A DNA stretch of 64,000 nt. Source: Paenibacillus urinalis (GTDB taxonomy: Bacteria > Bacillota > Bacilli > Paenibacillales > Paenibacillaceae). Shown piece after piece: positions 29,450-37,885 of the stretch; the stretch's first letter is position 1, and each line of letters starts with the position of its first letter. Where the stretch lies: the NCBI RefSeq assembly GCF_028747985.1, contig NZ_CP118108.1:2919501-2983500 (forward strand), written 5' to 3'. The notes below the pieces were generated by a model that saw only the letters and a list, made by a program, of their open reading frames with translations, made no database searches and was not told where the DNA came from. The position numbers were made by a program, and so were the translations under genes.

Positions 29450-30430
29450 TTATTGTGCCCCTACTACAGGATGCGGAACATAGGGCTCTTCAAGGAAAGA
29501 GATTTCTTCTGCTGTTAACTTGACAGACACAGCTGCAGCCGCCTCCTCCAGCTGTGCCATTTTGGTAACACCGACGATTGGAGCTGTTACCGATTCCTTC
29601 TGCAGCAGCCAAGCAAGTGCAATGTGACTGCGCGGAACTCCATGCTGATCAGCGACCGATGCCACTCGTTCCACAATCAACCGATCTACATCAGCTGTCG
29701 CATCATATTTTGATTTTTGAATGACATCTGTTTCGGAGCGATGGGTGGATTCAGACCAATCCCGAATCAAACGTCCCGACGCCAGCGGGCTGTAAGGAGT
29801 CACTGCTATTTTCTGGTCATTACAAAGCGGCATCATTTCTCTTTCTTCTTCACGGTATATGAGATTAAGATGATTTTGCATGGAAACAAACCTTGTCCAG
29901 CCCTGCTTCTCCGCGATATGCTGCGCTTTTTGGAACTGCCAGGCATACATCGCAGAAGCTCCAATATAACGGGCCTTCCCTGATTTCACCACATCATGCA
30001 TCGCTTCCATCGTTTCTTCAATCGGCGTATTGTAGTCCCAGCGGTGAATGATGTAGAGGTCCACGTAATCTGTTCCTAATCTTTTTAAGCTGTTGTCGAT
30101 TTCGCTCATGATAGATTTTCTCGAAAGACCAGCGCCATTCGGTCCCTGATGCATGCGTCCCCATACCTTCGTAGCAAGGACGATCTCATCTCGATTGGCA
30201 TAATCCTTCAGCGCTCGTCCAACGATCTCTTCACTGGTACCGGATGCGTATATATTCGCTGTATCAAAAAAATTAATGCCAAGCTCGAGTGCTCTCTTGA
30301 TGATCGGACGGCTCTGCTCCTCATTCAGCACCCATTGATGTCCTCCAGGCAGTACCTCACCAAAGCTCATGCAGCCAAGACAAATACGTGACACGTCCAT
30401 CCCCGTATTTCCGAATTTGATGTATTCCAT
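29450..30430 (-). CDS. aldo/keto reductase
   Basis: 326 residues from the ATG at 30430, which follows TGGAGGC. Catalytic residues are Asp and Tyr in [16 protein letters not shown], Lys in VLATKVWG and His in YIIHRWDY. The C-terminal [15 protein letters not shown] is the NADPH clamp. It fits the YghZ/IolS-like AKR branch, reducing aldehydes and ketones. It follows the cupin gene by about 60 bp. Confidence 0.85.
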   Translation of the reverse strand: MEYIKFGNTGMDVSRICLGCMSFGEVLPGGHQWVLNEEQSRPIIKRALELGINFFDTANIYASGTSEEIVGRALKDYANRDEIVLATKVWGRMHQGPNGAGLSRKSIMSEIDNSLKRLGTDYVDLYIIHRWDYNTPIEETMEAMHDVVKSGKARYIGASAMYAWQFQKAQHIAEKQGWTRFVSMQNHLNLIYREEEREMMPLCNDQKIAVTPYSPLASGRLIRDWSESTHRSETDVIQKSKYDATADVDRLIVERVASVADQHGVPRSHIALAWLLQKESVTAPIVGVTKMAQLEEAAAAVSVKLTAEEISFLEEPYVPHPVVGAQ

Positions 30431-30489
30431 ATCTAAAGCCTCCATTCGCTATAATGTATATAGAATTGCGTTATTGCCTATCCATAAAT

Positions 30490-30891
30490 CTATCCTTCCA
30501 ATTGGTCGTACCCATCCGCATCGACGGAATCAAACCATTCGGTTTCTCCCGGTGTCATGGCGAGATGAACAAACCAGCTGTCCCTAGCTGCGCCGTGCCA
30601 ATGCTTCACGTCAGGAGGAATATTAACGACATCCCCCGTTGTAAGCGGTCTGGCAGGCTTGCCCTCTTCCTGATACCAGCCTTTGCCCCCGGTTACTAAC
30701 AGCACCTGACCAACCTTGTGGGAATGCCAGTTATTTCGTGCGCCAGGTGCAAAAGTTACATTGCCGATCGTGGTATTCAGAGGCGCCGGATCTGTAAACA
30801 CCATTTCAAGGTAAGCATCGCCTGTAAAGTTCGCCTGCACCTTTTCCCCACGCGGAAAAATAGTGCTGTTGCTTAAGTAATCATTCTCCAT
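30490..30891 (-). CDS. cupin-domain protein
   Basis: 133 residues, one conserved beta-barrel. The first cupin motif is WHSHKVGQVLLVTGGKGWYQ (two His), and the second is GDVVNIPPDVKHWHGA (His). These His residues would hold a metal. Such proteins often sit with aldo-keto reductases and SDRs in carbonyl- or quinone-stress clusters, as here, and are related to QdoI-like and carboxymuconolactone-associated cupins. The reaction is unknown. ATG after GGGAG. Confidence 0.8.
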   Translation of the reverse strand: MENDYLSNSTIFPRGEKVQANFTGDAYLEMVFTDPAPLNTTIGNVTFAPGARNNWHSHKVGQVLLVTGGKGWYQEEGKPARPLTTGDVVNIPPDVKHWHGAARDSWFVHLAMTPGETEWFDSVDADGYDQLEG

Positions 30892-30940
30892 CTCGATTTC
30901 TCCCTTCTACTTAAAGTTTTGTAGATGATTTAAGCAGCCA

Positions 30941-31783
30941 TTACTCTCCCGGAGGAAAGTCTGTGGAAGCGGCCAGCGCAGCCTGTCCTTCCAATTCCTC
31001 CACTCGTGTCTTCAGTGTCGATAGAGTAACCTTCAGTGCTTGAGACCCGAGGATCATCCGCATAGGAGCGGGCTCTTGATCAACACTTTCTATGATTCGT
31101 TCAGCCATGCGAACCGGGTCTCCAGGGGCCAATCCGTTAGAAGGGTCCAGCATTCCAAGAAAACCGTGTGCCGGATTACCGTCATACTCCGGCATAAGCT
31201 TCGCCACCTGGGCGCTGCCATAACGGAACTCTGTTCGAGCCCCACCAGGCTCTACCAGTGTGATTCCGATGTTAAAAGATGCTGCTTCCTGAGCAACCGA
31301 TTCACAAAAGCCCTCGATGCCAAACTTGGTGGCATGGTACATGGAGTTGCCTGGAAAGGCTACCTGACCCCCATAACTTGAAAGCTGTATAATACGGCCT
31401 CCTCCCTGATTGCGCAGATGAGGAAGAGCAGATCGGATCAACTGAATAGAGCCTGTCAGATTTGTCGCAATAATATGCTCCACTTGTTCGTCAGTTAATT
31501 CCTCGGCAGCTCCAAAGAGTCCATAACCTGCATTACTCACGATGACATCAATACGGCCGAGCTTTTTATAAGAATTGTCAATTAACCTGCGAATAGCAGG
31601 CACATCCGTAACATCGAGGAACTCGCAAATAAAGTGATCCGGATATTGCTCTATCAGCTGTCTAACCTTATCTTTATTACGCACCGTTCCTATGACCTTC
31701 TCACCTTTCTCTAGCAGCAGTCTGGTCATTTCATAACCAAAACCGCTGCTAACTCCAGTTATTAGCCATGTACGTCTACTCAT
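30941..31783 (-). CDS. SDR family oxidoreductase
   Basis: 280 residues; ATG at 31783, or at 31786 one codon earlier. Cofactor motif TGVSSGFG (residues 10-17), Arg in GTVRNKDK pointing to NADPH, SNAGYGLFG, Ser in IQLSSYGG and YHATKFG (Tyr, Lys). The C-terminal part is longer than in minimal SDRs and has the VEPGGARTEF loop, as in carbonyl-reductase-like SDRs of this type. It lies between a cupin gene and an NAD-binding protein gene on the same strand. Confidence 0.85.
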   Translation of the reverse strand: MSRRTWLITGVSSGFGYEMTRLLLEKGEKVIGTVRNKDKVRQLIEQYPDHFICEFLDVTDVPAIRRLIDNSYKKLGRIDVIVSNAGYGLFGAAEELTDEQVEHIIATNLTGSIQLIRSALPHLRNQGGGRIIQLSSYGGQVAFPGNSMYHATKFGIEGFCESVAQEAASFNIGITLVEPGGARTEFRYGSAQVAKLMPEYDGNPAHGFLGMLDPSNGLAPGDPVRMAERIIESVDQEPAPMRMILGSQALKVTLSTLKTRVEELEGQAALAASTDFPPGE

Positions 31784-31821
31784 CATCGCTTCCCCACTTT
31801 CTGATTCATCCTCTGCGGTTT

Positions 31822-32460
31822 CTAGTAAAATGCCGGTTTATCACCAGCCGAATTAGGTTTGCTTATTCCTAGACTTTGGCGTACTCCCCAGTTCTCCGTT
31901 TCAGCCAAACGGACAACCACAGAAGCGATACTTTTCCGTGATATTTCAGTGCCTGTCAAAGGTTCGCCTTTTTCAGTCAGTTCATAATCTACTTCATCCT
32001 TGTTAGTGAACCAGGTACATCTTAGAATGGTATAGTCCAGATCAGATTCTTCTATTAAACTCGCTGCTTCCCTCCAGGCATGTATACCACTGCCAACCAT
32101 TCGCTTATTCCATTCTCCGAACTTGCCTGGTACTTCGTCGTAGATGCCCAGTATATTAATGAAGATCCCCCTTTTCACCTGCATTTCGTTCATCGCCTTG
32201 ATCATGTTTCGGGTCATCTGTACGATACCGGGATCCCCCAAATTTGCGAAGACCACATCTTGCTCAGCCATCGCTTCTTTCAATCGGCTCATATCATTGA
32301 CATCACCCTCAATCACACGTTGTCTATTGGCATCTGAGATCTGCAGCCTGCTCGAATTCCGAAGATACAACGTCAGCTGAGCATCTGTTTCGGTGAGGAA
32401 CAGATCTATGGCTTGACGAGCAACCTGTCCATTCGCACCTAATATTAATATTTTTTTCAT
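31822..32460 (-). CDS. NAD(P)H-binding (atypical SDR) protein
   Basis: 212 residues from the ATG at 32460, six bases after AGGAAGGTG; an in-frame GTG three codons earlier lies inside that site. The glycine motif GANGQVARQ near the start and a short chain without the Tyr-x-x-x-Lys pair place it in the NAD(P)-binding/YwnB-like atypical SDR group. TWFTNKDEVDYELTEKGEPL follows strand 6. It may be a redox sensor or reductase. Probable member of the downstream operon. Confidence 0.75.
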   Translation of the reverse strand: MKKILILGANGQVARQAIDLFLTETDAQLTLYLRNSSRLQISDANRQRVIEGDVNDMSRLKEAMAEQDVVFANLGDPGIVQMTRNMIKAMNEMQVKRGIFINILGIYDEVPGKFGEWNKRMVGSGIHAWREAASLIEESDLDYTILRCTWFTNKDEVDYELTEKGEPLTGTEISRKSIASVVVRLAETENWGVRQSLGISKPNSAGDKPAFY

Positions 32461-32590
32461 GATCCGCACCTTCCTCTAAACCAGCCTATTTATCTAAAAT
32501 ACAATCTGTCATAAATTAACCGCACGCGGTATCGATTATGCTGTCTCAGCACAAAAGTTAATAGTCAATTATCCTCGCATCGTACAATAA

Positions 32591-32615
32591 TGAACAAAAC
32601 AACATCTATTGTTCA
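32591..32615. promoter_or_regulatory. inverted repeat upstream of the SDR operon
   Basis: TGAACAA (32591-32597) and TTGTTCA (32609-32615) are perfect 7-bp arms 11 bp apart, 130 bp before the NAD-binding gene. It could be an operator for a dimeric repressor; no regulator is assigned. Confidence 0.3.
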
Positions 32616-32646
32616 CTTAACTTGACGCTTACGTGGCAAGCTGTGA

Positions 32647-32673
32647 ACAAGAGCCAATCCATGATTGGCTCTT
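32647..32673 (-). terminator. hairpin after the alcohol dehydrogenase gene
   Basis: CAAGAGCCAATC and GATTGGCTCTTG pair perfectly around CAT. Only a short T-tract follows on the minus strand, so some read-through into the SDR/AKR genes is likely. Confidence 0.6.
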
Positions 32674-32688
32674 GAGATTATTGAAGCT

Positions 32689-33747
32689 TTATAGTGTAGC
32701 CATATCAATGACAAAACGGTAACGCACATCGCTGTTCAGAACCCGTCCGAACGCCTCGTCCACTTGGTCTGCACGAATGACTTCGATCATGGGAGCAATG
32801 TCATTTTGAGCAGAGAAATCGAGCATCTCCTGTGTTTCTTTAATACCGCCAACATTGGATGCAGTAATACTCCGTCTTCCAGCAAACAAGGAGAACACAT
32901 TATACTGATCCGGCTTGTTCGGCAAGCCAAGATTAACAAGCGTTCCATCAACATTTAGAATGGACAGATAAGCATCAACGTCAATATTGGCAGAAACCGT
33001 ATTAAGAATCAGATCAAATTGACCTGCCAGCTCTTTAAATGCATCAGGATTGCTGCTCACAAAATAACGCTCAGCGCCAAATTTGAGAGCTTCCTCCCTC
33101 TTCTTCTCGCTATGACTTAGAACCGTTACCTCTGCACCCATCTTATGGGCAAACTGAACAGCAAGGTGACCGAGGCCGCCCATGCCAATCACAGCAACCT
33201 TCTTGCCTGGCCCCGCGTTCCAGTGCTTCAAAGGCGAGTAGGTGGTAATCCCAGCACATAGCAGCGGGCTGGCAACATCCAGTTCCATGCGATCCGGAAT
33301 ACGTACAACAAACTTGTCCTTCACAACGATTTTTTGGCTGTATCCTCCATAGGTCAGCTCTCCATCATAGCCAATCGAGTTAAACACGATGGTAACACCT
33401 TTCTGACAGAACTGTTCTTCTCCTCTTTGACAGAATACACATTCACCACAAGAGTCAACAAAACAGCCCACACCAACGCGATCGCCTACAGCAAATGTCG
33501 TAACTTCACTGCCTACTGCCGCAACCACACCTGCAATCTCATGTCCAGGAACCATTGGGAATACTCCACTACCAAAATCATCATGCGCATTGTGAATATC
33601 AGAATGACAGATACCGCAATACTTAATATCAATTAATACATCATCAGGACGTAATGCTCTCCGCTCGATTGTGGTTTGTTCAAATGGCGCTTTTGCCGCC
33701 GGAACGCTCAGTACCCGTGTATTAAAAGATTCATGGCTATTACACAT
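32689..33747 (-). CDS. zinc-dependent alcohol dehydrogenase, AdhA/YahK-like
   Basis: 352 residues. Medium-chain dehydrogenase with catalytic zinc ligands in CGICHSDIH (Cys about 44) and GHEIAG (His), and Cys later in LLCAGITTYSP. The structural zinc loop is CGECVFCQRGEEQFCQKG. The cofactor motif is GMGGLGHLAVQ. This cinnamyl-alcohol-dehydrogenase-like branch reduces aldehydes with NADPH; B. subtilis AdhA is a close analogue in length and acts in formaldehyde and methylglyoxal stress. It is divergent from a TetR gene and heads a series of carbonyl-reducing enzymes. Confidence 0.85.
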   Translation of the reverse strand: MCNSHESFNTRVLSVPAAKAPFEQTTIERRALRPDDVLIDIKYCGICHSDIHNAHDDFGSGVFPMVPGHEIAGVVAAVGSEVTTFAVGDRVGVGCFVDSCGECVFCQRGEEQFCQKGVTIVFNSIGYDGELTYGGYSQKIVVKDKFVVRIPDRMELDVASPLLCAGITTYSPLKHWNAGPGKKVAVIGMGGLGHLAVQFAHKMGAEVTVLSHSEKKREEALKFGAERYFVSSNPDAFKELAGQFDLILNTVSANIDVDAYLSILNVDGTLVNLGLPNKPDQYNVFSLFAGRRSITASNVGGIKETQEMLDFSAQNDIAPMIEVIRADQVDEAFGRVLNSDVRYRFVIDMATL

Positions 33748-33838
33748 GTCTTAAACATCTCCTTCTTTAAAAAAGTGTTCAGCTTAAAAGTTTGATTTAC
33801 TTAATTAACACTTTTATTTTATTGAACTCATGTCTATA

Positions 33839-33866
33839 ATTATAATGAATTCTTATTACACAGCAA
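33839..33866 (-). promoter_or_regulatory. probable adh promoter
   Basis: Minus-strand TTGCTG (33866-33861), a 16-bp spacer and TATAAT (33844-33839). Downstream, AAAAGTGTT (33771-33779) and AACACTTTT (33807-33815) form an inverted repeat in the leader, a possible operator or hairpin. Confidence 0.45.
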
Positions 33867-33980
33867 TTGTCATTATGTAAGAGTTTGTATATTAATGAAT
33901 AGATTTATCGATATTGTTAATTATCTGCTTCAAACGGAGCTAAAACGAATGCAAAGAGAAAGTCTGGTGAATATAACGAA

Positions 33981-34529
33981 ATGAGCAAAATCGATAGAAG
34001 AATTATTAAAACACAGGAAGCGTTAAAATCTGCGGTCATTGAGCTTATGAGGGAGAAACCGTTTGATGATATTACAATCCAGGACCTCTCTGATCGAGCT
34101 AATGTTAGCAGAGGTACAATATATCTACATTATATGGATAAATATGATCTGTTAGATAAACTGATAGAAACCCATATTAATGAGCTTCGCGACAGATGCG
34201 AGGCCGCTGCGGATATGGATTTTGTAGAAGGGTCCTTAATATGGACGGAATACCTGGAGAGCAATTATTCCTTCTTCTCCATGATGCTCGCAAGTAAAGG
34301 AGCACCTTTCTTCCGGCATCGGTTTTTGGAGTTCTTGATTGAAGAATTCAAGGACGAAGTGGATACCACTAAAGGGAAAAACGAGGGCTTGAATAAAGAT
34401 CTTGTTGTGCAATTTGTAGCATCTTCCTATGTAGGCGTGGTTGAGTGGTGGTTTAGCAATGAAAGACCTGTATCCCATGAAGTATTAGCAGAACAGCTTG
34501 GAACATTATTGGAGCGAAATTGTGGTTAG
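33981..34529 (+). CDS. TetR/AcrR family transcriptional regulator
   Basis: 182 residues. The helix-turn-helix is RIIKTQEALKSAVIELMREK, then FDDITIQDLSDRANVSRGTI and YLHYMDKYDLLDKL (residues 6-60). The C-terminal part (YVGVVEWWFSN) is of the TetR_C_8/33-like kind found in regulators of YhgE or oxidoreductase genes. The ribosome site is weak (GGTGA). It lies between the divergent alcohol dehydrogenase and a downstream NmrA gene and could control both. Confidence 0.85.
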   Translation: MSKIDRRIIKTQEALKSAVIELMREKPFDDITIQDLSDRANVSRGTIYLHYMDKYDLLDKLIETHINELRDRCEAAADMDFVEGSLIWTEYLESNYSFFSMMLASKGAPFFRHRFLEFLIEEFKDEVDTTKGKNEGLNKDLVVQFVASSYVGVVEWWFSNERPVSHEVLAEQLGTLLERNCG

Positions 34530-34599
34530 GGACAGGATGAATATGCACCGAATTCAGATATGCTGACATAACGGAGAGCTATAGCAAGGAGGATATCAG

Positions 34600-35445
34600 A
34601 TGAAGGTATTAGTAACTGGCTTTAACGGAAAGGTTGGCTTCTGGGTTGCTAATGAATTGAAGAATAGAAATATTCCGAACGTATGTGCGGTGCGAAATGT
34701 TGAACAGGTGAAGGCCAAATATGGAGATGATTATGAATTCGTGCGTCTTGATTTCTCAGAGATAAGCACCTTTGATGGAGCGCTCAAAGGGGTTGACCGG
34801 ATTTTTTTAATGTATCCGCCTGGTCAACAACTTGAGTTCGATGTCTTTCTCGAGAAGGCGAAGGAAAAAGGGATCAAACACATTACAAACCTATCGCTAA
34901 AAGACGTTCAGTTTATGCCATTCATTCATCATTACAAGATGGAAAAGCGGATCAAAAGCAGTAAAATACCTTATACTTTCGTTCGTGCCGGCTATTTCAT
35001 GCAAAATTTAAGTGATTTTCTCTGTAAGGAAATTAAAGAAAGACACCACATTTTTGTGCCGGCAGGAAACGGAAAAACCAGCTTTGTGGACACAAGAGAT
35101 CTTGCAGAAGTCTCAGCTCTATCGTTAATGGAGGAAGCTAAGCATAGAAATCAAATCTATATCATCACAGGCAATGAAGCACTCGATTTTTATGAGGTAG
35201 CAGTCATAATGACGGAAGTGCTTGGCGTAAAAATTGAATATACGAACCCATCAATCAAAGAATTCAAGCAGTATATGACACAATCAGGTATAGACGAACC
35301 ATTCGTAAATGTGGTTGCTGGAATTCATATGCCTACGAAGCTCGGACTTGCAAAAGGAATTAAGCATGATTATATGAAGGTAACAGGAAAGAATCCTACA
35401 ACTGTCAGGCATTATATTGAGGATTTCAAGCAGGATTGGCTCTAG
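34600..35445 (+). CDS. NmrA-family NAD(P)-binding protein
   Basis: 281 residues, ATG after AAGGAGG. The nucleotide motif is TGFNGKVG (residues 6-13), with VCAVRN after strand 2 suggesting NADP(H). It lacks a YxxxK active site but has HHYKMEKRIKSSKIPYTFVR, as in NmrA/QOR2-like proteins that sense redox state or reduce quinones. It follows the TetR gene by 70 bp on the same strand and probably forms a TetR-NmrA operon. Confidence 0.8.
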   Translation: MKVLVTGFNGKVGFWVANELKNRNIPNVCAVRNVEQVKAKYGDDYEFVRLDFSEISTFDGALKGVDRIFLMYPPGQQLEFDVFLEKAKEKGIKHITNLSLKDVQFMPFIHHYKMEKRIKSSKIPYTFVRAGYFMQNLSDFLCKEIKERHHIFVPAGNGKTSFVDTRDLAEVSALSLMEEAKHRNQIYIITGNEALDFYEVAVIMTEVLGVKIEYTNPSIKEFKQYMTQSGIDEPFVNVVAGIHMPTKLGLAKGIKHDYMKVTGKNPTTVRHYIEDFKQDWL

Positions 35446-35542
35446 CCGGTACTCTGCCGGGACAAACCGAATTACACTGCTTGGAGGTGCACTTCATCGC
35501 ATGCCGCATCCAAAATTAATATGTAATATTCCTGCAAAAATA

Positions 35543-35585
35543 AAGAGAATGACTCCGAATTCTTCCGGAATCATTCTCTTTTTTG
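35543..35585 (+). terminator. terminator of the TetR-NmrA operon
   Basis: AAGAGAATGA-CTCCG and CCGGA-ATCATTCTCTT form a long stem, followed by TTTTTTG. Confidence 0.85.
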
Positions 35586-35655
35586 TATGAAACAAAGTAT
35601 ACAACTGCTGAACCTGTTAAAATCTAAGATTCAATCATGTTTATCCATTCATGTC

Positions 35656-35820
35656 TTATCGCACATATTCCCTTCCCTCATCACCGTTATAGAAAGCAAG
35701 TGCAGTACTCATTTTCTGTGAGTATACCATACAGCTCCAATTATAAATCGGTCTCTGGATGTATATGAAGGCAGGCAATTCAGCAGCAATCTTAAAATGC
35801 TCTTTTGCTAAAAAAGACAC
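35656..35820 (-). CDS. possible 54-residue ORF or gene remnant
   Basis: A GTG-started frame ends with IQRPIYNWSCMVYSQKMS, TALAFYNG and DEGREYVR. The composition looks protein-like and unlike noise, but there is no ribosome site and its start overlaps the WxL terminator hairpin. I do not recognise it. It could be the C-terminal remainder of a lost gene. The rest of 35446-35875 holds two terminators and nothing else I can name. Confidence 0.25.
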   Translation of the reverse strand: MSFLAKEHFKIAAELPAFIYIQRPIYNWSCMVYSQKMSTALAFYNGDEGREYVR

Positions 35821-35845
35821 CTGCTTCTGCAGGCATCTTTTTCTT
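35811..35845 (-). terminator. terminator of the WxL operon
   Basis: On the minus strand AAAAAGATGCCTGC and GCAGGTGTCTTTTTT form a stem around AGAA and end in a T-run. Confidence 0.8.
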
Positions 35846-35875
35846 TTCGTTCAAGCTTTGACTAAGTTCTGTTCA

Positions 35876-36529
35876 TTAAATTCCGCTTGCCAGTGTGTAC
35901 GTTAACATACTTGTATATGTAGTTGCCACTGCTCCCACCGTATCCCCGATCGCATAAGAAGATCCTGTGCCATGAAGCTCACTGACGGTAACGGTTTTTG
36001 GCGTATTTATCCAAAAAGTTGGACTAACTTGATAATCTCCCATACCGTAACCTGGATCAGCACTGAAAATGGTTTGTGGTGTAGATGATAGATAGAAGCT
36101 CTTGGATAAGGGGCCATACGTAGTATCTACTTGCTGCCCCGTATTCACATAAATCTGTCCGGATCTAACTTCAACATTTGAGGCAGGATAGGACAGTGTA
36201 TATGTCCCATTTCCTCCGGATGTGGGATCCGTAAGCGCCTGGCTTACAAAATCTGATGCAGCTAGAGTAATGGTCCATCCGTCCCCTCGGCCTGTATTGT
36301 CTGTGAGAAGAATGTTGCTGGTTACCGTTGCTCCCTTCCAGTCCTTGTTGTTGATTTCCTTGGGAGCAAAAATAATTGGATCTGCCGAGAATGTGAGCTG
36401 ACCTCCGGTTAAGCTAAACTGACTCTCCGGATTTTGTACATCTAGCTCTTCAGCTGCGGCTGTCAGTGGAACTGACATGATGAATACTAAGCCGAGTAGA
36501 GCTGTCTCTAACTTCTTCATGATTGACAT
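35876..36529 (-). CDS. WxL-domain surface protein
   Basis: 217 residues, ATG eight bases after AAAGGAGAG. Signal peptide (about 1-25, ending in TAAAEE). The mature protein is a single WxL domain: first motif GWTITLAASDF (about 82-92) and the second, normally LTWTL, here LTYTLASG at the extreme C-terminus. WxL proteins attach without covalent link to the peptidoglycan of Gram-positive cells. It follows a DUF916 gene, the standard partner in WxL clusters. The cluster is minimal: one WxL and one DUF916 protein. Confidence 0.85.
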   Translation of the reverse strand: MSIMKKLETALLGLVFIMSVPLTAAAEELDVQNPESQFSLTGGQLTFSADPIIFAPKEINNKDWKGATVTSNILLTDNTGRGDGWTITLAASDFVSQALTDPTSGGNGTYTLSYPASNVEVRSGQIYVNTGQQVDTTYGPLSKSFYLSSTPQTIFSADPGYGMGDYQVSPTFWINTPKTVTVSELHGTGSSYAIGDTVGAVATTYTSMLTYTLASGI

Positions 36530-36586
36530 TTTATAATCTCTCCTTTAGTGTTTCGTTGCTTCTGTACTTCCCTCGGATGTTACACC

Positions 36587-37624
36587 TTAATCCCTCCTTT
36601 CATCGTTCTTCTTGAATCTCATCCGTATAAGCAGGCTCAGTAACAAGAAGATGATAGCAAGCAAACACCAGATCATTAGGGAGGAAATCCCTCCATTATT
36701 ATTCTGGGGCAGCACCTTTGCCAGATGTTTATCAGCAAGAGATTGCTTAGATTTAGCAGCTTCCGCCCGGTTTAGAACAAATTCAAATTCCTTCGTAAAT
36801 ACTTCATCCTTCCACTGTCCTGTTAATACCGCTTTATAACCCCCTTGTTCAAGGTGAAGCCCTTGTAATATAAATTTTGATTCCGCCTCTGTGCCTCCAT
36901 AGACAGATTCCATACTCAGTTTGTTCTTATAGAGGCTTGTATTCGTGTCGGTATCAACCACTTGAATCTCAATTTCAGGCTTACCGAGTATAGTCCCTTC
37001 ATTATTAATATATGGAGATACGCTTAATAAGCCGTTATGTAAGTATTCATATTTAAAATCAGAAAATGAAAATTGGGTACGTGCTTGACCCGGGTTATAA
37101 TCAGCAATGATCTGTATTCCGATTTTGGTTAATGCTTCCGTATGAAAATTCACTTCTTGTTGTTGCGTATCTGCTGTCACAGCCTCCGGGTATTCTTGTA
37201 GTGCAATATAAGAAATATATTGGCCGTAGCTCAAGTGCTCAGGAAATTCAACGTCAAAAGAGTAATTCTGAGATTCTAAAGGCGGAAGGGTTACCCTTAA
37301 GGGCTTTGTCTTTATCCATTTACCTGGCCCTGTTAATTCTTCTCCATAATTAGTAAAATCCTTACCTCCATTTAATTTGGGAACAGCATCCGCAGGATAT
37401 AGATAAAATTCGGACTGACGATCTTTGCTGTGATTCGTGACAGTAACTGTAAATGTTTGCTTAGACCCTGGTTGCACCTGCGCATGAAAGCCACCCGCTA
37501 ATGTCTTAGCCTTCTTGTCTGTGATGTTCATCGACAAATTAAAATCTGCAGCAGAAGCCGTTGCGGCAAATAATGTGAGCAGCAGCATACAGAATATTTT
37601 CGTTCTCCATATTTTAAGTAACAT
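36587..37624 (-). CDS. DUF916/DUF3324 WxL-partner membrane protein
   Basis: 345 residues. Signal peptide (about 1-25), then a DUF916-type domain (FNLSMNITDKKAKTLAGGFH, FTVTVTNHSKDRQSEFYLYP, about 27-145), a second Ig-like DUF3324-type domain (about 165-285), a membrane anchor (about 318-337) and the positive tail RMRFKKNDERRD. In lactic acid bacteria such proteins bind WxL partners and sometimes host or peptidoglycan ligands. First gene of the operon, 57 bp before the WxL gene. Its transcript has an attenuator-like leader. Confidence 0.85.
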   Translation of the reverse strand: MLLKIWRTKIFCMLLLTLFAATASAADFNLSMNITDKKAKTLAGGFHAQVQPGSKQTFTVTVTNHSKDRQSEFYLYPADAVPKLNGGKDFTNYGEELTGPGKWIKTKPLRVTLPPLESQNYSFDVEFPEHLSYGQYISYIALQEYPEAVTADTQQQEVNFHTEALTKIGIQIIADYNPGQARTQFSFSDFKYEYLHNGLLSVSPYINNEGTILGKPEIEIQVVDTDTNTSLYKNKLSMESVYGGTEAESKFILQGLHLEQGGYKAVLTGQWKDEVFTKEFEFVLNRAEAAKSKQSLADKHLAKVLPQNNNGGISSLMIWCLLAIIFLLLSLLIRMRFKKNDERRD

Positions 37625-37700
37625 TTAGTTCAACCACCTCAATATATGTTTGTACGAACCCAGGTTCATCGCGTTAGATGACGCTGTCTGATTTCATTGC

Positions 37701-37765
37701 AAAAAAAAAGCACCCCACACTTAACAAAGTAAGTGCGAGGTGCTTCCTCGATCGAATTTTCAATT
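37701..37765 (-). promoter_or_regulatory. attenuator-like leader of the WxL operon
   Basis: About 15 nt after the predicted start, the leader holds a terminator: AAGCACC-TCG-CACTTA (37745-37730) pairs with TAAGTG-TG-GGTGCTT (37723-37708), followed by a run of nine T. A small alternative hairpin GAGG-AAGCA-CCTC (37749-37737) overlaps its 5' arm. The operon starts 77 bp further on, with no other minus-strand gene nearby to terminate, so conditional read-through is likely. Confidence 0.5.
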
Positions 37766-37771
37766 AATTAG

Positions 37772-37800
37772 ATACTATAACTACTTCTTAACATTGTCAA
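37772..37800 (-). promoter_or_regulatory. promoter of the WxL operon
   Basis: Minus-strand TTGACA (37800-37795), a 17-bp spacer and TAGTAT (37777-37772). Confidence 0.6.
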
Positions 37801-37885
37801 TAAACGATCTAAAATTCATACTGTATTGCATTCATTAGTAGCGCACGATAAGATTCTAGTAAATATGAGTACTAGGAGAATGAGG

